Assembly: GCF_042695135.1 (NCBI RefSeq)
Contig: NZ_CP170547.1
Location: 1,426,001 to 1,490,000 of the forward strand
DNA from: Epilithonimonas sp042695135
GTDB lineage: Bacteria; Bacteroidota; Bacteroidia; Flavobacteriales; Weeksellaceae
Direction of reading: 5' to 3'
Length of the DNA: 64,000 bases
Of the stretch, positions 8,127 through 17,112 are shown in pieces. Within the stretch, counting starts at the first letter, position 1, and each line of letters begins with the position of its first letter. Made by a program: the position numbers and the translations under genes. The notes below the pieces were generated by a model. That model saw nothing but the letters and a program-made list of their open reading frames with translations, was not told the DNA's origin and did no database searches.

Positions 8127-9131
8127 TTAAAACTCCTCCGCCTCAATTTTTTCTTTAAAATCCTCAATCGTTTCCTCCATCGGTTTGAAATATTTCCCAC
8201 CGGAAGCATTGATATGTCCGCCGCCATTAAAATGTTTTCTCGCAAACTGATTGGTGTCCACAGAATCTTTGGAACGGAAAGAGATCTTGATAAAATCCTC
8301 GTAAAGATCTTCCATAAAGAAAACTGCCATTTTGGTTCCGAGAACGCTGAGACCATAATTCACAAAACCTTCCGTATCGCCTTTGTCAAAACCATATTCT
8401 TTCAGTTCATCACGTTTCAGCCAAAGGATGGCCACTTTACCATCTTTTGTCAGTTCGATTCTGCTGAGAACTAAGGAAAGCAAATGCAGTCTGGAAATGG
8501 TATTCGTGTCCCAGGTGTTGGAAGTAATGATTGCCGGATCTGCACCTTTTTCGATAAGATCAGCCACGATTCTGTGGGTGCTTGCACTGGTAGACCGGAA
8601 TCGGAAACCACCTGTATCGGTCATTATTCCGGTGTAAAGACATTGTGCAATATCAAGATTCACAGACTTTTCGTCATTGTTAGCCTGAATAAAATGATAT
8701 ACCATCTGGCAGGTCGCCGGAATCGTGGTGTCAGAATATACATAATCGAATTTTTCCGGCATCTGATGATGATCGATCAGGATTTTCTTAGCTTTAGCTT
8801 TTGTTACCCAATCACCTAAAAGCCCGATTCTCGTTGGTGAATTAAAATCCAGGCAAAAGATAACATCTGCGTTATAAATCGCTTCGCCGGCTACTTTTCT
8901 TTTGTATTCTCCAATCACTATTTTCTTTGCTTCCGGCATCCATTTCAGGAATTTTGGGAAGTCGTTCGGAACGATTACGGTTGCTTCTATTTCTTTCATT
9001 TTAAGATAATGTTTCAGTCCTAGAGAAGAGCCAATGGCGTCGCCGTCTGGGTTGTGGTGAGTTACGATGACGATATTATTTTCCGGAACGAGAAGCGCAT
9101 TGATCTCTGAGATTTCTTTAGCTGTAAACAT
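8127..9131 (-). CDS. nrnA: DHH/DHHA1 bifunctional oligoribonuclease/PAP phosphatase NrnA
   Basis: 334 residues. The N-terminal DHH domain has THHNPDGDAIGSSLG (residues 23-37), the Asp in FCLDFNSPTR and the signature DHHQMP, the metal-binding sites of the family. The C-terminal DHHA1 domain ends with RKHFNGGGHINASGG. NrnA degrades short RNA oligonucleotides to mononucleotides and dephosphorylates 3'-phosphoadenosine 5'-phosphate. The length is usual for the family. It is probably monocistronic. Confidence 0.93.
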   Translation of the reverse strand: MFTAKEISEINALLVPENNIVIVTHHNPDGDAIGSSLGLKHYLKMKEIEATVIVPNDFPKFLKWMPEAKKIVIGEYKRKVAGEAIYNADVIFCLDFNSPTRIGLLGDWVTKAKAKKILIDHHQMPEKFDYVYSDTTIPATCQMVYHFIQANNDEKSVNLDIAQCLYTGIMTDTGGFRFRSTSASTHRIVADLIEKGADPAIITSNTWDTNTISRLHLLSLVLSRIELTKDGKVAILWLKRDELKEYGFDKGDTEGFVNYGLSVLGTKMAVFFMEDLYEDFIKISFRSKDSVDTNQFARKHFNGGGHINASGGKYFKPMEETIEDFKEKIEAEEF

Positions 9132-9176
9132 TAATGATGATTTGAAAAGTAAAGTGCCAAAGGTAAAACATTAAAT

Positions 9177-9208
9177 AAAAAAACCGGCTCAAATTTGAAC
9201 CGATTTTT
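9177..9208 (-). terminator. Terminator of the T9SS cargo gene at 9230
   Basis: On the reverse strand the stem CGGTTCAA pairs with TTTGAGCCG and is followed by a run of seven T. It directly follows the stop at 9230 and lies just upstream of nrnA. Confidence 0.75.
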
Positions 9209-9229
9209 GATTTGCAATAATTATTCTTT

Positions 9230-9907
9230 TTATTGCTTAATAATTTTCTGAGTTTCTTTGTTGTTCAACTGGATGAAGTATGTGCCAGTTTTAAAATTCC
9301 GCATATCAATATTCAGAGTTTTCACATTCTCATCTTTTTTGTCATAAACCAGTTTTCCAGATGAATCAAATATTTTTGCCGAAGTTATATCGGTAGAATA
9401 AGTAACGGTTAAAATATTTTTTACTGGATTAGGGGCAAGAACAACTTTAAATAATTCATTTTCTTTTGTGCCTAGATTTATCGATTTAAAATGGATTTCC
9501 TGGAATATTGCGTTACTAATGGTCAAAGTTTTTTCATTCCCATTATTTACAATGGTGTAAAAATAGTTTGTGTCCTTTATAAAGAAACTACACAACAATC
9601 CGAAAAACTGGTTGACCTCACCATTATCACCCCAGTAGTCTGCCAAAGTACAAGCTTTATCATTCACTTTAAACATGTTTTCCCCACTATAAGTCAAATT
9701 GGCAGAAACAGTATTGAAAAAAGATAAATTGACTTGCGAAGAGTTTGAATTAAATTGAGTAAGCTGTTGATATGGCATTGGTGGAGGAACTTGATCATTA
9801 AACGTTTCTCCAACAACTTTGGTAACTTGCCAGTTTGTGTTTAGTAACCCAGCGTTTTGTGCGAAGAATAAATTGGCTGCAAAAATAAAAAGTAAAGTTT
9901 TTTTCAT
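9230..9907 (-). CDS. Secreted protein with T9SS type A sorting domain
   Basis: 225 residues. A signal peptide (MKKTLLFIFAANLFFAQ) is followed by a lipocalin-like or small beta domain (LLNTNWQVTKVVGETF..., ITISNAIFQEIHFKS). The last 75 residues are a T9SS type A C-terminal domain: VVLAPNPVKNILTVTYS, AKIFDSSGKLVYD and FKTGTYFIQLNNKETQKIIKQ. Such a domain directs export through the outer membrane and then attachment or release. The body matches no family I can name. Confidence 0.88.
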   Translation of the reverse strand: MKKTLLFIFAANLFFAQNAGLLNTNWQVTKVVGETFNDQVPPPMPYQQLTQFNSNSSQVNLSFFNTVSANLTYSGENMFKVNDKACTLADYWGDNGEVNQFFGLLCSFFIKDTNYFYTIVNNGNEKTLTISNAIFQEIHFKSINLGTKENELFKVVLAPNPVKNILTVTYSTDITSAKIFDSSGKLVYDKKDENVKTLNIDMRNFKTGTYFIQLNNKETQKIIKQ

Positions 9908-10016
9908 AGGTTAAAAATTTTATTGACTATAAAGTTAAAAATATTTTATGAATTATAATATAACCTGTTGATATATTTAATGTTACGATTTTAAAAGTCT
10001 TAGCTTAAAAATTCCG

Positions 10017-10024
10017 TAACTTTG
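10017..10024 (+). promoter_or_regulatory. Bacteroidetes -7 promoter box upstream of era
   Basis: TAACTTTG is a perfect match to TAnnTTTG. It lies 61 bases before the era ATG and implies a 5' leader of about 50 bases. Confidence 0.5.
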
Positions 10025-10085
10025 CTGCAATTTCAATCACAGGCTTTTAATCTAATTTCTAAAGTCTTTTATCTAAAAACTACCA

Positions 10086-10961
10086 ATGCACAAAGCAGGA
10101 TTTGTAAACATCGTCGGGAAACCAAATGCCGGAAAATCAACCCTTCTCAATCAATTGATGGGGGAGAAACTAGCAATTGTTACTCAAAAAGCACAAACAA
10201 CCCGACACAGGATTTTCGGGATTTATAATGAAGAAGATCTTCAGATCGTATTTTCCGATACGCCGGGTGTTCTGGATCCAAAATACGGGTTGCAGGAAAA
10301 AATGATGGATGTCGTGAAGGATTCTTTGCAGGATGCTGATGTTTTCCTGTTTATTGTTGATGTGACGGATAAAGCAGAACAGTCAGAATTCCTGATTGAT
10401 AAACTGAACAAAATTCCTGTTCCTGTTTTGTTATTATTAAATAAAATCGATCAGACCAATCAGGAAGCTCTTGAAAAAATAGCAACCGATTGGCACGAGA
10501 AAATACCTAAGGCAGAGATTCTTCCGATTTCTGCCCTTAATTCTTTTAACACACACGTGATCCTTCCGAAGCTGAAAGATATGCTTCCGGAAAATCCGCC
10601 TTATTACGATAAAGAAATGTACACCGACAGACCGGAACGTTTTTTTGTAAATGAAGCGATCCGAGAAAAAATTCTTTTGAATTACGACAAAGAAATCCCC
10701 TATGCTGTAGAAGTGGTTACGGAGCAGTTTAAGGAAAAAGAAGGCATTATTTTTATTGATTCTATAATTTATGTAGAACGTGATACTCAAAAAGGAATCA
10801 TTATTGGCCACAAAGGCGAAATGATCAAAAAAGTAGGTACAGAAGCACGTATAGATCTGGAAAAATTCTTCAGCAAAAAAATACATCTCAATCTTTTTGT
10901 GAAGGTCAAAAAAGACTGGCGGAAAAATGACAGAGACCTCAAAAATTTCGGTTACCGTTAA
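10086..10961 (+). CDS. era: GTPase Era, 16S rRNA maturation factor
   Basis: 291 residues. It has the G-domain motifs G1 GKPNAGKST (residues 10-18), G2 within TQKAQTTRHRIFGI, G3 DTPG and G4 NKID. A KH RNA-binding domain follows (IIYVERDTQKGIIIGHKGEMIKKVG, 218-245). Era binds the 3' end of 16S rRNA during 30S assembly. Length and domain order are normal. It has its own promoter and terminator. A 198-residue frame on the other strand is its shadow. Confidence 0.96.
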   Translation: MHKAGFVNIVGKPNAGKSTLLNQLMGEKLAIVTQKAQTTRHRIFGIYNEEDLQIVFSDTPGVLDPKYGLQEKMMDVVKDSLQDADVFLFIVDVTDKAEQSEFLIDKLNKIPVPVLLLLNKIDQTNQEALEKIATDWHEKIPKAEILPISALNSFNTHVILPKLKDMLPENPPYYDKEMYTDRPERFFVNEAIREKILLNYDKEIPYAVEVVTEQFKEKEGIIFIDSIIYVERDTQKGIIIGHKGEMIKKVGTEARIDLEKFFSKKIHLNLFVKVKKDWRKNDRDLKNFGYR

Positions 10962-10970
10962 AATCATTGC

Positions 10971-10998
10971 AAATCCTTTTCTATAAAGGATTTTTTTG
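10971..10998 (+). terminator. Rho-independent terminator of era
   Basis: AAATCCTTT pairs with AAAGGATTT around TCTAT and is followed by T residues. It starts 9 bases after the era stop. The next gene's -7 box TAGCTTTG (10999-11006) starts immediately after it. Confidence 0.8.
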
Positions 10999-11032
10999 TA
11001 GCTTTGAATGAAGTATTTTTTAAAAACACACA

Positions 11033-11458
11033 ATGAAAAATATAAATTCAGCCAAGCCCAATTCCAATCTGATAGATGTATTGATATTGATAGTGAGGGT
11101 TTTTGTAGGCTTATCTATGTTGACGCACGGCATTCCAAAACTGGAAATATTAGTCGAGAATAATCATATCCAATTTATGAGCTTTCTTGGGATGGGATCT
11201 ATTTTTACAATGGTTTTAGTCGTTTTTGCAGAGTTTCTATGCTCGGTTCTTATTATCTTGGGATTATTTACAAGAATTGCGTGTATCCCGCTGATGATCA
11301 CGATGCTGGTGGCTTGTTTTGTAGCGCACGGCTCTGATCCTTACGAAGCAAAAGAACTCAGCGTCCTGTACTTTTTCTTATACTTTATAATTTTGATCTT
11401 GGGATCCGGAAAATTCTCAATAGATAATTTGATGACAAAAAAGCAGGACGTCTATTAA
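11033..11458 (+). CDS. DoxX family membrane protein
   Basis: 141 residues with four predicted helices. The N-terminal helix carries VLILIVRVFVGLSMLTHGIPKLE, the usual DoxX start with HGxxKL. Helix 2-3 has MVLVVFAEFLCSVLIILGLFTRIA, and the C-terminus has LYFFLYFIILILGSGKFSIDNL. DoxX proteins are small inner-membrane proteins linked in some species to redox or thiosulfate metabolism; no precise role can be given. A -7 box TAGCTTTG lies 27 bases before the ATG. Confidence 0.88.
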   Translation: MKNINSAKPNSNLIDVLILIVRVFVGLSMLTHGIPKLEILVENNHIQFMSFLGMGSIFTMVLVVFAEFLCSVLIILGLFTRIACIPLMITMLVACFVAHGSDPYEAKELSVLYFFLYFIILILGSGKFSIDNLMTKKQDVY

Positions 11459-11640
11459 TCAAACCATTGGCTTACATAATCCCGGATGATAATCCAGAAA
11501 TTCTTCCCGAGAAAGTAGATTAATGTAGAAGTGATGATTCCTTTTACGGTAAAAAAAATAATGCCGCCAATCCCGAACTTCTTCAACAAACTTTTCCACT
11601 TCGGAACTTTTTTTTCTCCATCCTGAATCTGCTCTTCCAT
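11455..11640 (-). CDS. Small single-pass membrane protein
   Basis: 61 residues: a charged Lys/Glu-rich N-terminus (MEEQIQDGEKKVPKWKSLLKK), then hydrophobic residues (IGGIIFFTVKGIITSTLIYFLG) and a C-terminal amphipathic end. This is a plausible small membrane protein. It overlaps the end of the convergent DoxX gene by four bases. Function unknown. Support is the start ATG, clear topology and the close convergent packing; I cannot check conservation. Confidence 0.6.
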   Translation of the reverse strand: MEEQIQDGEKKVPKWKSLLKKFGIGGIIFFTVKGIITSTLIYFLGKNFWIIIRDYVSQWFD

Positions 11641-11827
11641 TTTTTATTTTTGTCAAAAATAAGAAAAATTCCACAATTTAGATTCATTCAAAATAATTTA
11701 ACTTTCTAAGTGAGTTCAAAGATTTGAATTTTCAAACGTTTCTATATTTTTACTAACGATTGTTAGTTTTAAATTTTGCCGGTCAAAATATCTTTTTATC
11801 TTTAGAGACTTCAAAAATAAAAACTTT

Positions 11828-13366
11828 ATGTCCTCAATTTCAATATCAGAAAGCCTAAAAAGATTAGGTATTTCAACAGAAAACAACGGAACTTCCACAG
11901 GATCAGAATTTTTCTCTTCCGGTGAAAATATACAAAGCTATTCTCCTGTTGACGGAAATCAGATTGCTTCCATCAAAACTTCGGATGCCAACGACTACGA
12001 AAAAGTGGTAGCAAAAGCACAAGAAGCTTACAAAGAATTCAGACAAATTCCGTCTCCGAAACGTGGCGATTTGGTTCGCCAATTTGGTAACAAACTAAGA
12101 GAATATAAAGACGATCTGGGAAAACTAGTTTCTTACGAGATGGGAAAATCATTACAGGAAGGTCTTGGCGAAGTTCAGGAAATGATTGATATCTGCGATT
12201 TTGCAGTTGGATTGTCGCGTCAGCTTCACGGTTATACAATGCATTCCGAAAGATCCGGTCATAGAATGTACGAGCAATATCATCCTCTGGGAATTGTGGG
12301 CGTGATTTCCGCTTTCAATTTTCCGGTTGCCGTTTGGGCCTGGAACGCTTCTCTGGCTTGGATTTGCGGTAATGTTGTCGTTTGGAAACCGTCAGAAAAA
12401 ACACCGCTTTGCGCCATTGCTTGTCAAAATATTTTTGCAGAAGTTGCTAAAGAAAACGGACTTCCCGAGGGAATTTCAAACTTAGTAATTGCTGATCATC
12501 AAATTGGTGATAAACTGGTAAATGATAAAAGAATTTCTCTAGTTTCTTTCACAGGTTCTACCAGAGTTGGAAGAATTGTTGGGCAAAATGTGGCAAAGCG
12601 TTTCGGAAAATCGATTTTGGAATTAGGCGGAAACAACGCCATCATCATTACAGAGAATGCGGACATCAATATGAGTATTATAGGAGCAGTTTTCGGTGCG
12701 GTTGGAACGGCTGGACAAAGATGTACTTCTACAAGACGTCTCATCATCCACGAATCTGTTTACGATGAAGTGAGAGATCGATTAGTAAAGGCTTACGGAC
12801 AATTGAAAATCGGAAATCCATTGGACGAATCCAATCACGTTGGTCCGCTCATCGACCAATCTGCAGTAAAACAATATCAGGATTCCATAGAAAAATGTAA
12901 AGCTGAAGGCGGAAAATTCGTAGTTGAAGGTGGCGTTTTGGAAGGCGAAGATTATACTTCCGGCTGTTATGTAAAACCTTGCATTGCCGAGGTCGAAAAC
13001 AATTACGAGATCGTACAACACGAGACTTTTGCACCAATTCTTTATTTGATCAAATATAAAACTTTGGACGAGGCAATCGCTTTACAAAACGATGTTCCCC
13101 AAGGATTGAGTTCTGCAATTATGACTCAGAATCTGAGAGAAGCAGAATTATTCCTTTCAAATAACGGTTCGGATTGTGGCATCGCCAACGTGAATATCGG
13201 AACTTCCGGAGCAGAAATCGGTGGTGCTTTTGGTGGTGAAAAAGAAACCGGCGGCGGACGAGAATCCGGCTCCGATGTCTGGAAATATTATATGAGAAGA
13301 CAGACTAACACTATCAATTATACAACCAGTCTGCCTTTGGCTCAAGGGATTAAATTTGATTTGTGA
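11828..13366 (+). CDS. Aldehyde dehydrogenase, ALDH7/AASADH type (aminoadipate semialdehyde dehydrogenase)
   Basis: 512 residues, complete ALDH fold. Cofactor-binding region GVISAFNFPVAVWAWN and SFTGSTRVGR. Catalytic Glu265 in LELGGNNAI and catalytic Cys299 in GTAGQRCTSTRR. The C-terminus GAFGGEKETGGGRESGSD is characteristic of ALDH7 (antiquitin, L-piperidine-6-carboxylate dehydrogenase), which oxidises 2-aminoadipate 6-semialdehyde to 2-aminoadipate with NAD(P)+. The nearby lysine 6-transaminase gene (14449) makes exactly this substrate, so together they form the lysine-6-transamination route. The two genes are separated by one unrelated lipoprotein gene. Confidence 0.93.
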   Translation: MSSISISESLKRLGISTENNGTSTGSEFFSSGENIQSYSPVDGNQIASIKTSDANDYEKVVAKAQEAYKEFRQIPSPKRGDLVRQFGNKLREYKDDLGKLVSYEMGKSLQEGLGEVQEMIDICDFAVGLSRQLHGYTMHSERSGHRMYEQYHPLGIVGVISAFNFPVAVWAWNASLAWICGNVVVWKPSEKTPLCAIACQNIFAEVAKENGLPEGISNLVIADHQIGDKLVNDKRISLVSFTGSTRVGRIVGQNVAKRFGKSILELGGNNAIIITENADINMSIIGAVFGAVGTAGQRCTSTRRLIIHESVYDEVRDRLVKAYGQLKIGNPLDESNHVGPLIDQSAVKQYQDSIEKCKAEGGKFVVEGGVLEGEDYTSGCYVKPCIAEVENNYEIVQHETFAPILYLIKYKTLDEAIALQNDVPQGLSSAIMTQNLREAELFLSNNGSDCGIANVNIGTSGAEIGGAFGGEKETGGGRESGSDVWKYYMRRQTNTINYTTSLPLAQGIKFDL

Positions 13367-13393
13367 TTTTGATTTATACGATTTTTCACGATG

Positions 13394-14410
13394 ATGAATA
13401 AATTTTCTTTTATAATTATTTTTTGTTTCACATTTTTTTCTTGTCAGGAAAAATTCAATATGCCTGAATACGAAGATGTGATGATGACTTCAAATACATA
13501 TAATCTACCGTTCAATATCAATTATACAATCAACACTTTTCCTAAAAATCTTCAACGTGTAGTTCAGAAAAAAGAAGATGAAATTTTGAATATTTTGGAA
13601 TACGACAAATCTGGAAATCTCATATTTAAATATTACAGACAATTTGTGGGCGAAAACTGGAATGGAAAATATTTGACAATTATTGAGAGAAATAAATATG
13701 ACAATAATAACAAAATGATTCAGACAACCATATTGCATTCCAACACAGGAGCGGATAATAATTTATATGAATACGATGTTGCAGGGAATTTAACGGCTGT
13801 ATTGAAAACACATATTGAAGCGTCTGGAACCAATAATAATCCTTGGAGATATGTTGAAAACATAAAAGATTGTACTGATTTTGATGAAGATAAAAATGTT
13901 AAAAAAATTCAACGAAAGAAGGATTACGGCAAGGAAATGTTTGAATATGATTTTGAAAAAGATGAAGTGAAAAATTATTTTTATGAAGGAAAGAAAAAGC
14001 TCACAAATTTTTATTTATACAAATTTGAAAAAAATAAGTTAATATCAAAAATTTTTTATGAAGGAGATAATATAGATTATACAAATTCTTATTTTCTTTC
14101 TTATGACCAAAATATTTCTACAAAAACACTATATGATGTCAACAAAAATATTTCGCAAATAATTAAAGAAACAAATGATTCAACTTTGAAAACTATTGAA
14201 GATGAAGGAAAAGAATATCATTATTTGCAAAAGAAAATTTTCAAAGGAAAAGTTTTGATTTCTTTATATAATAAAAATTATGATAATAATGAAGAAGATA
14301 GCGAAAACTATGAATTAGATGAATATAATTTGCCAGTAAAAATGATTTATCAATCTGCAAGTGAAAATTACACAGTTGTTTTCAAAAACAATTATACATT
14401 TTATCAATAG
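13394..14410 (+). CDS. Putative lipoprotein with YD-like sequence, unknown function
   Basis: 338 residues from the second of two tandem ATGs (13391, 13394). The signal MNKFSFIIIFCFTFFSCQE has a lipobox Cys. The mature part has short aromatic and Asp/Asn-rich repeats resembling YD/RHS strands: LEYDKSGNLIFKYYRQ, ERNKYDNNNKMIQT, YEYDVAGNLTAV. Such repeats are typical of surface beta-structures. The gene is markedly richer in A and T than its neighbours and sits between two functionally linked lysine-catabolism genes, which suggests later insertion. Function unknown. Confidence 0.75.
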   Translation: MNKFSFIIIFCFTFFSCQEKFNMPEYEDVMMTSNTYNLPFNINYTINTFPKNLQRVVQKKEDEILNILEYDKSGNLIFKYYRQFVGENWNGKYLTIIERNKYDNNNKMIQTTILHSNTGADNNLYEYDVAGNLTAVLKTHIEASGTNNNPWRYVENIKDCTDFDEDKNVKKIQRKKDYGKEMFEYDFEKDEVKNYFYEGKKKLTNFYLYKFEKNKLISKIFYEGDNIDYTNSYFLSYDQNISTKTLYDVNKNISQIIKETNDSTLKTIEDEGKEYHYLQKKIFKGKVLISLYNKNYDNNEEDSENYELDEYNLPVKMIYQSASENYTVVFKNNYTFYQ

Positions 14411-14448
14411 TAATTTTTTTCATATAATTTCTAATAATTTAAAACAAT

Positions 14449-15771
14449 ATGAATATAACAATGACCGAAAATAAAGTAAAAGAAACACTCGGCAAACACA
14501 TCCTTGCAGACGGTTTCGATTTTGTAATGGATTTTGAAAAGTCCCACGGTTCCTACATTGTAGACCGATTGACAGGCAAGGAGTATCTCGATATGTTCTC
14601 TATGTTTGCTTCGGCAGCCGTTGGTTATAACCATCCTTACATTTTGGAAAAAGCCAATTGGCTTGGGAAAATGGCGATTTACAAACCGACTCTTAGTGAT
14701 GTTTATTTGCAGGAATATGCAGATTTTATGGACGTTTTTTCCAGAGTTGCGATCCCGAAAGAACTGCCTTATTGCTTTTTCGTAGAAGGTGGCGCTTTGG
14801 CCGTAGAAAACGCTTTGAAAACCGCTTTTGACTGGAAAACCAGAAAAAACTGGCAGAAAAATATTGATAAAGAAGCGGGAATTGTCATTCATTTCAAGCA
14901 GTCTTTTCACGGGAGAAGTGGTTACACATTGTCATTGACAAACACTTCCGACCCAAGAAAACACCAGTATTTTCCAAAATTTGACTGGCCAAGAATCACC
15001 AATCCAAAACTGAATTTCCCAATCACAGAAGAAAATCTGGAAGAAACCATCAAGCACGAACAAATGGCTTTACTCCATATTCAGGAAGCGATTTTGTCGA
15101 ATCCGGATCAGGTGGCGTGTATCATCATCGAACCAATCCAAGCAGAAGGCGGCGATAACCATTTCCGAAATGAATTTTTCGCTGAATTGAGAAGAATCTG
15201 TGACGAAAATGAAATCCTTTTAATCCTTGACGAAGTCCAAACCGGAATCGGAATGACAGGAAAAATGTGGGCTTTTGAGCATTTGGGAATTATTCCGGAT
15301 GTCATTTCTTTTGGTAAGAAAACTCAGGTTTGCGGTATCTTGGCTAACAAAGAAAAGCTGGACGAAGTGGAACATCACGTTTTCCAGGAGAGCTCCAGAA
15401 TTAATTCAACATTCGGCGGTAATTTCATTGATATGCTTCGTTTCCAATTGGTTTTAGAAATCATTGAAAATGAAAATTTGGTAGAAAATTCCAACGTTGT
15501 CGGAGAGTTTTTATTAAACGGATTGAAACAATTGGAACACAAATATCCGGAACATATTTTTGCAGCCAGAGGAAAAGGATTGATGTGTGCATTCGACCTT
15601 AGAGATCACGACAGCAGGAACTGGCTGAGAGAGAAACTTTATGATGAAGGCATTATCGTTTTGACATGTGGCGACCAGTCGATCAGATTCCGTCCGCATC
15701 TTAATGTAACAAAAGACGAGATACAGATTGTTTTAGATAAAATAAATTCATTATTTGAGAATTTAATATAA
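14449..15771 (+). CDS. lat: L-lysine 6-transaminase
   Basis: 440 residues, class III PLP-dependent aminotransferase. The PLP lysine is K290 in VISFGKKTQVCG; the cofactor Asp is in LILDEVQTGIG. The N-terminus (HILADGFDFVMDFEKSHGSYIVDR), AAVGYNHP and FVEGGALAVENALKTAFDWK are diagnostic of the LAT subfamily. It transfers the 6-amino group of lysine to 2-oxoglutarate, giving 2-aminoadipate semialdehyde, which cyclises to piperideine-6-carboxylate; the ALDH7 at 11828 then oxidises it. A second ATG at 14461 could be the true start. Confidence 0.92.
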   Translation: MNITMTENKVKETLGKHILADGFDFVMDFEKSHGSYIVDRLTGKEYLDMFSMFASAAVGYNHPYILEKANWLGKMAIYKPTLSDVYLQEYADFMDVFSRVAIPKELPYCFFVEGGALAVENALKTAFDWKTRKNWQKNIDKEAGIVIHFKQSFHGRSGYTLSLTNTSDPRKHQYFPKFDWPRITNPKLNFPITEENLEETIKHEQMALLHIQEAILSNPDQVACIIIEPIQAEGGDNHFRNEFFAELRRICDENEILLILDEVQTGIGMTGKMWAFEHLGIIPDVISFGKKTQVCGILANKEKLDEVEHHVFQESSRINSTFGGNFIDMLRFQLVLEIIENENLVENSNVVGEFLLNGLKQLEHKYPEHIFAARGKGLMCAFDLRDHDSRNWLREKLYDEGIIVLTCGDQSIRFRPHLNVTKDEIQIVLDKINSLFENLI

Positions 15772-15836
15772 AGAATTTCGGATTTTGATATTTTTTTTAT
15801 AAATTGCTATGCTTAATAAAAATCAAAATCTGAATT

Positions 15837-16064
15837 ATGGATGCAACAACCAGAGTCTCTGTTTACGAAAGCAGCAGCCCACAGGAGATCCAGCTGATGA
15901 AGTCTAAGCTGGAAGATGCAGGAATAAAATGCGATGTTGAAAACTCTTATCTTAGTTTTCTTTCGACTCCTACTGCAACCAACACTTTTATTAAAGTTGA
16001 TCTTCGAGACGAGAAGAAAGCGTTTGAGATCATCGATGAGTATTTAAAATCAAGTCAAAATTGA
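15837..16064 (+). CDS. DUF2007 domain protein
   Basis: 75 residues, one DUF2007 domain (a PII-like putative signal transducing fold): VSVYESSSPQEIQLMKSKLEDAGIKCDVEN at the N-terminus and FIKVDLRDEKKAFEIIDEYL at the C-terminus. No ligand or partner is known. It is followed by a clear terminator and then the tRNA-Ala gene. Confidence 0.85.
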   Translation: MDATTRVSVYESSSPQEIQLMKSKLEDAGIKCDVENSYLSFLSTPTATNTFIKVDLRDEKKAFEIIDEYLKSSQN

Positions 16065-16097
16065 TTTCATATTTTTAAATTTTACGTTTTACAGAAG

Positions 16098-16128
16098 TCG
16101 GGCTCAAATTTATTTGAGCCCGATTTTT
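16098..16128 (+). terminator. Rho-independent terminator after the DUF2007 gene
   Basis: TCGGGCTCAAAT and ATTTGAGCCCGA form a perfect 12-bp inverted repeat with a two-base centre, followed by TTTTTAT. Confidence 0.85.
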
Positions 16129-16145
16129 ATTAATTTTAAATTAAA

Positions 16146-16178
16146 TTTTGTTGATAATCTACAAAATCATTATCATTG
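16146..16178 (+). promoter_or_regulatory. Putative promoter of tRNA-Ala
   Basis: A -33-like TTTTG at 16146-16150 is separated by 20 bases from TATCATTG at 16171-16178, one mismatch from TAnnTTTG. The tRNA begins 10 bases after it. Confidence 0.45.
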
Positions 16179-16188
16179 CAGAACAAAA

Positions 16189-16262
16189 GGGGGATTAGCT
16201 CATCTGGCTAGAGCGCAACACTGGCAGTGTTGAGGTGGTCGGTTCGATCCCGATATCCTCCA
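16189..16262 (+). tRNA. tRNA-Ala (anticodon GGC)
   Basis: A cloverleaf can be drawn. The acceptor stem GGGGGAT pairs with ATCCTCC and includes G3-U70, the alanine identity pair. The anticodon stem CAACA/TGTTG holds loop CTGGCAG with anticodon GGC (codon GCC). The T arm GTCGG-TTCGATC-CCGAT is complete. The 3' CCA is not encoded. Confidence 0.95.
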
Positions 16263-16374
16263 CAAGTCCTTGCAGTTATTATTGTAAGGATTTTTTATTT
16301 TATCTTCATTCAAAATTTCTTCAGAATTGGATCTGTACATTAGCAAAATGATCTTAATCAAAATATAATTATTG

Positions 16375-17052
16375 ATGAAAATTCTAATCATTGAAGACGA
16401 AACTGAATTGGCAAAAAGCATCGCACAATATCTTGAAGGAGAAAACTATCTGTGTGAATTTGCTTCCACTTTTAATGAAGCGATGAACAAGATCGAGGCT
16501 TTTCAGTATGACTGTATCTTACTCGATATTATGCTGCCGGATGGTAATGGTCTTACAATTTTAGAAGAACTGAAAAAGCAGAATAAACAGGACGGTGTCA
16601 TCATTGTTTCTGCCAAAAATGCACTGGATGATAAAATAAAAGGCCTGCAGTTGGGGGCAGATGATTACCTCACAAAACCTTTTCATCTTTCTGAATTGAT
16701 GGCGCGGATCTATTCTATTATCCGCAGAAAGCAATTTAACAATTCCAATATTGTAAAGCAAAACGAACTTCAGATCGATCTTTTGGCAAAAACAGTAACA
16801 ATTAATAATGAAAATATTGCGCTTACAAAAAAGGAATTTGATTTGTTGATTTATTTTATCGGGAATAAAAATAAGGTGATCTCCAAAAGTACTTTGGCAG
16901 AGCATCTTTCCGGTGATTTTGCCGATATGCTGGATAACCACGATTTCGTCTATGCACACGTCAAAAATCTTAAGAAAAAACTTTACGATGCAGGTTGTGA
17001 TCATTATCTCAAAACTGTTTACGGAACAGGTTACAAGTGGATTTCCGATTAA
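16375..17052 (+). CDS. OmpR/PhoB-type response regulator
   Basis: 225 residues from ATG 16375 (a TTG directly before it also lies in frame). The receiver domain (1-115) has acidic pair EDE near residue 9, phospho-acceptor Asp in CILLDIMLPDG and Lys in DYLTKPF. The C-terminal winged helix (130-225) has LTKKEFDLLIYFIGNKNKVISKSTLAEHL and KTVYGTGYKW. It is followed 60 bases later by the cognate histidine kinase and then by two envelope-lipid enzymes, suggesting control of surface modification. Confidence 0.94.
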   Translation: MKILIIEDETELAKSIAQYLEGENYLCEFASTFNEAMNKIEAFQYDCILLDIMLPDGNGLTILEELKKQNKQDGVIIVSAKNALDDKIKGLQLGADDYLTKPFHLSELMARIYSIIRRKQFNNSNIVKQNELQIDLLAKTVTINNENIALTKKEFDLLIYFIGNKNKVISKSTLAEHLSGDFADMLDNHDFVYAHVKNLKKKLYDAGCDHYLKTVYGTGYKWISD

Positions 17053-17112
17053 TTATTAATTGTGAATAGTTAATTATAAATTATTAAATTTATACTACAG
17101 AAAACTCAACTT

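Noticed and set aside
10437..11033. 198-residue reverse frame opposite era
   Set aside because: It is rich in Phe/Ile/Lys as expected for antisense of an AT-rich coding gene, and era is complete and certain.
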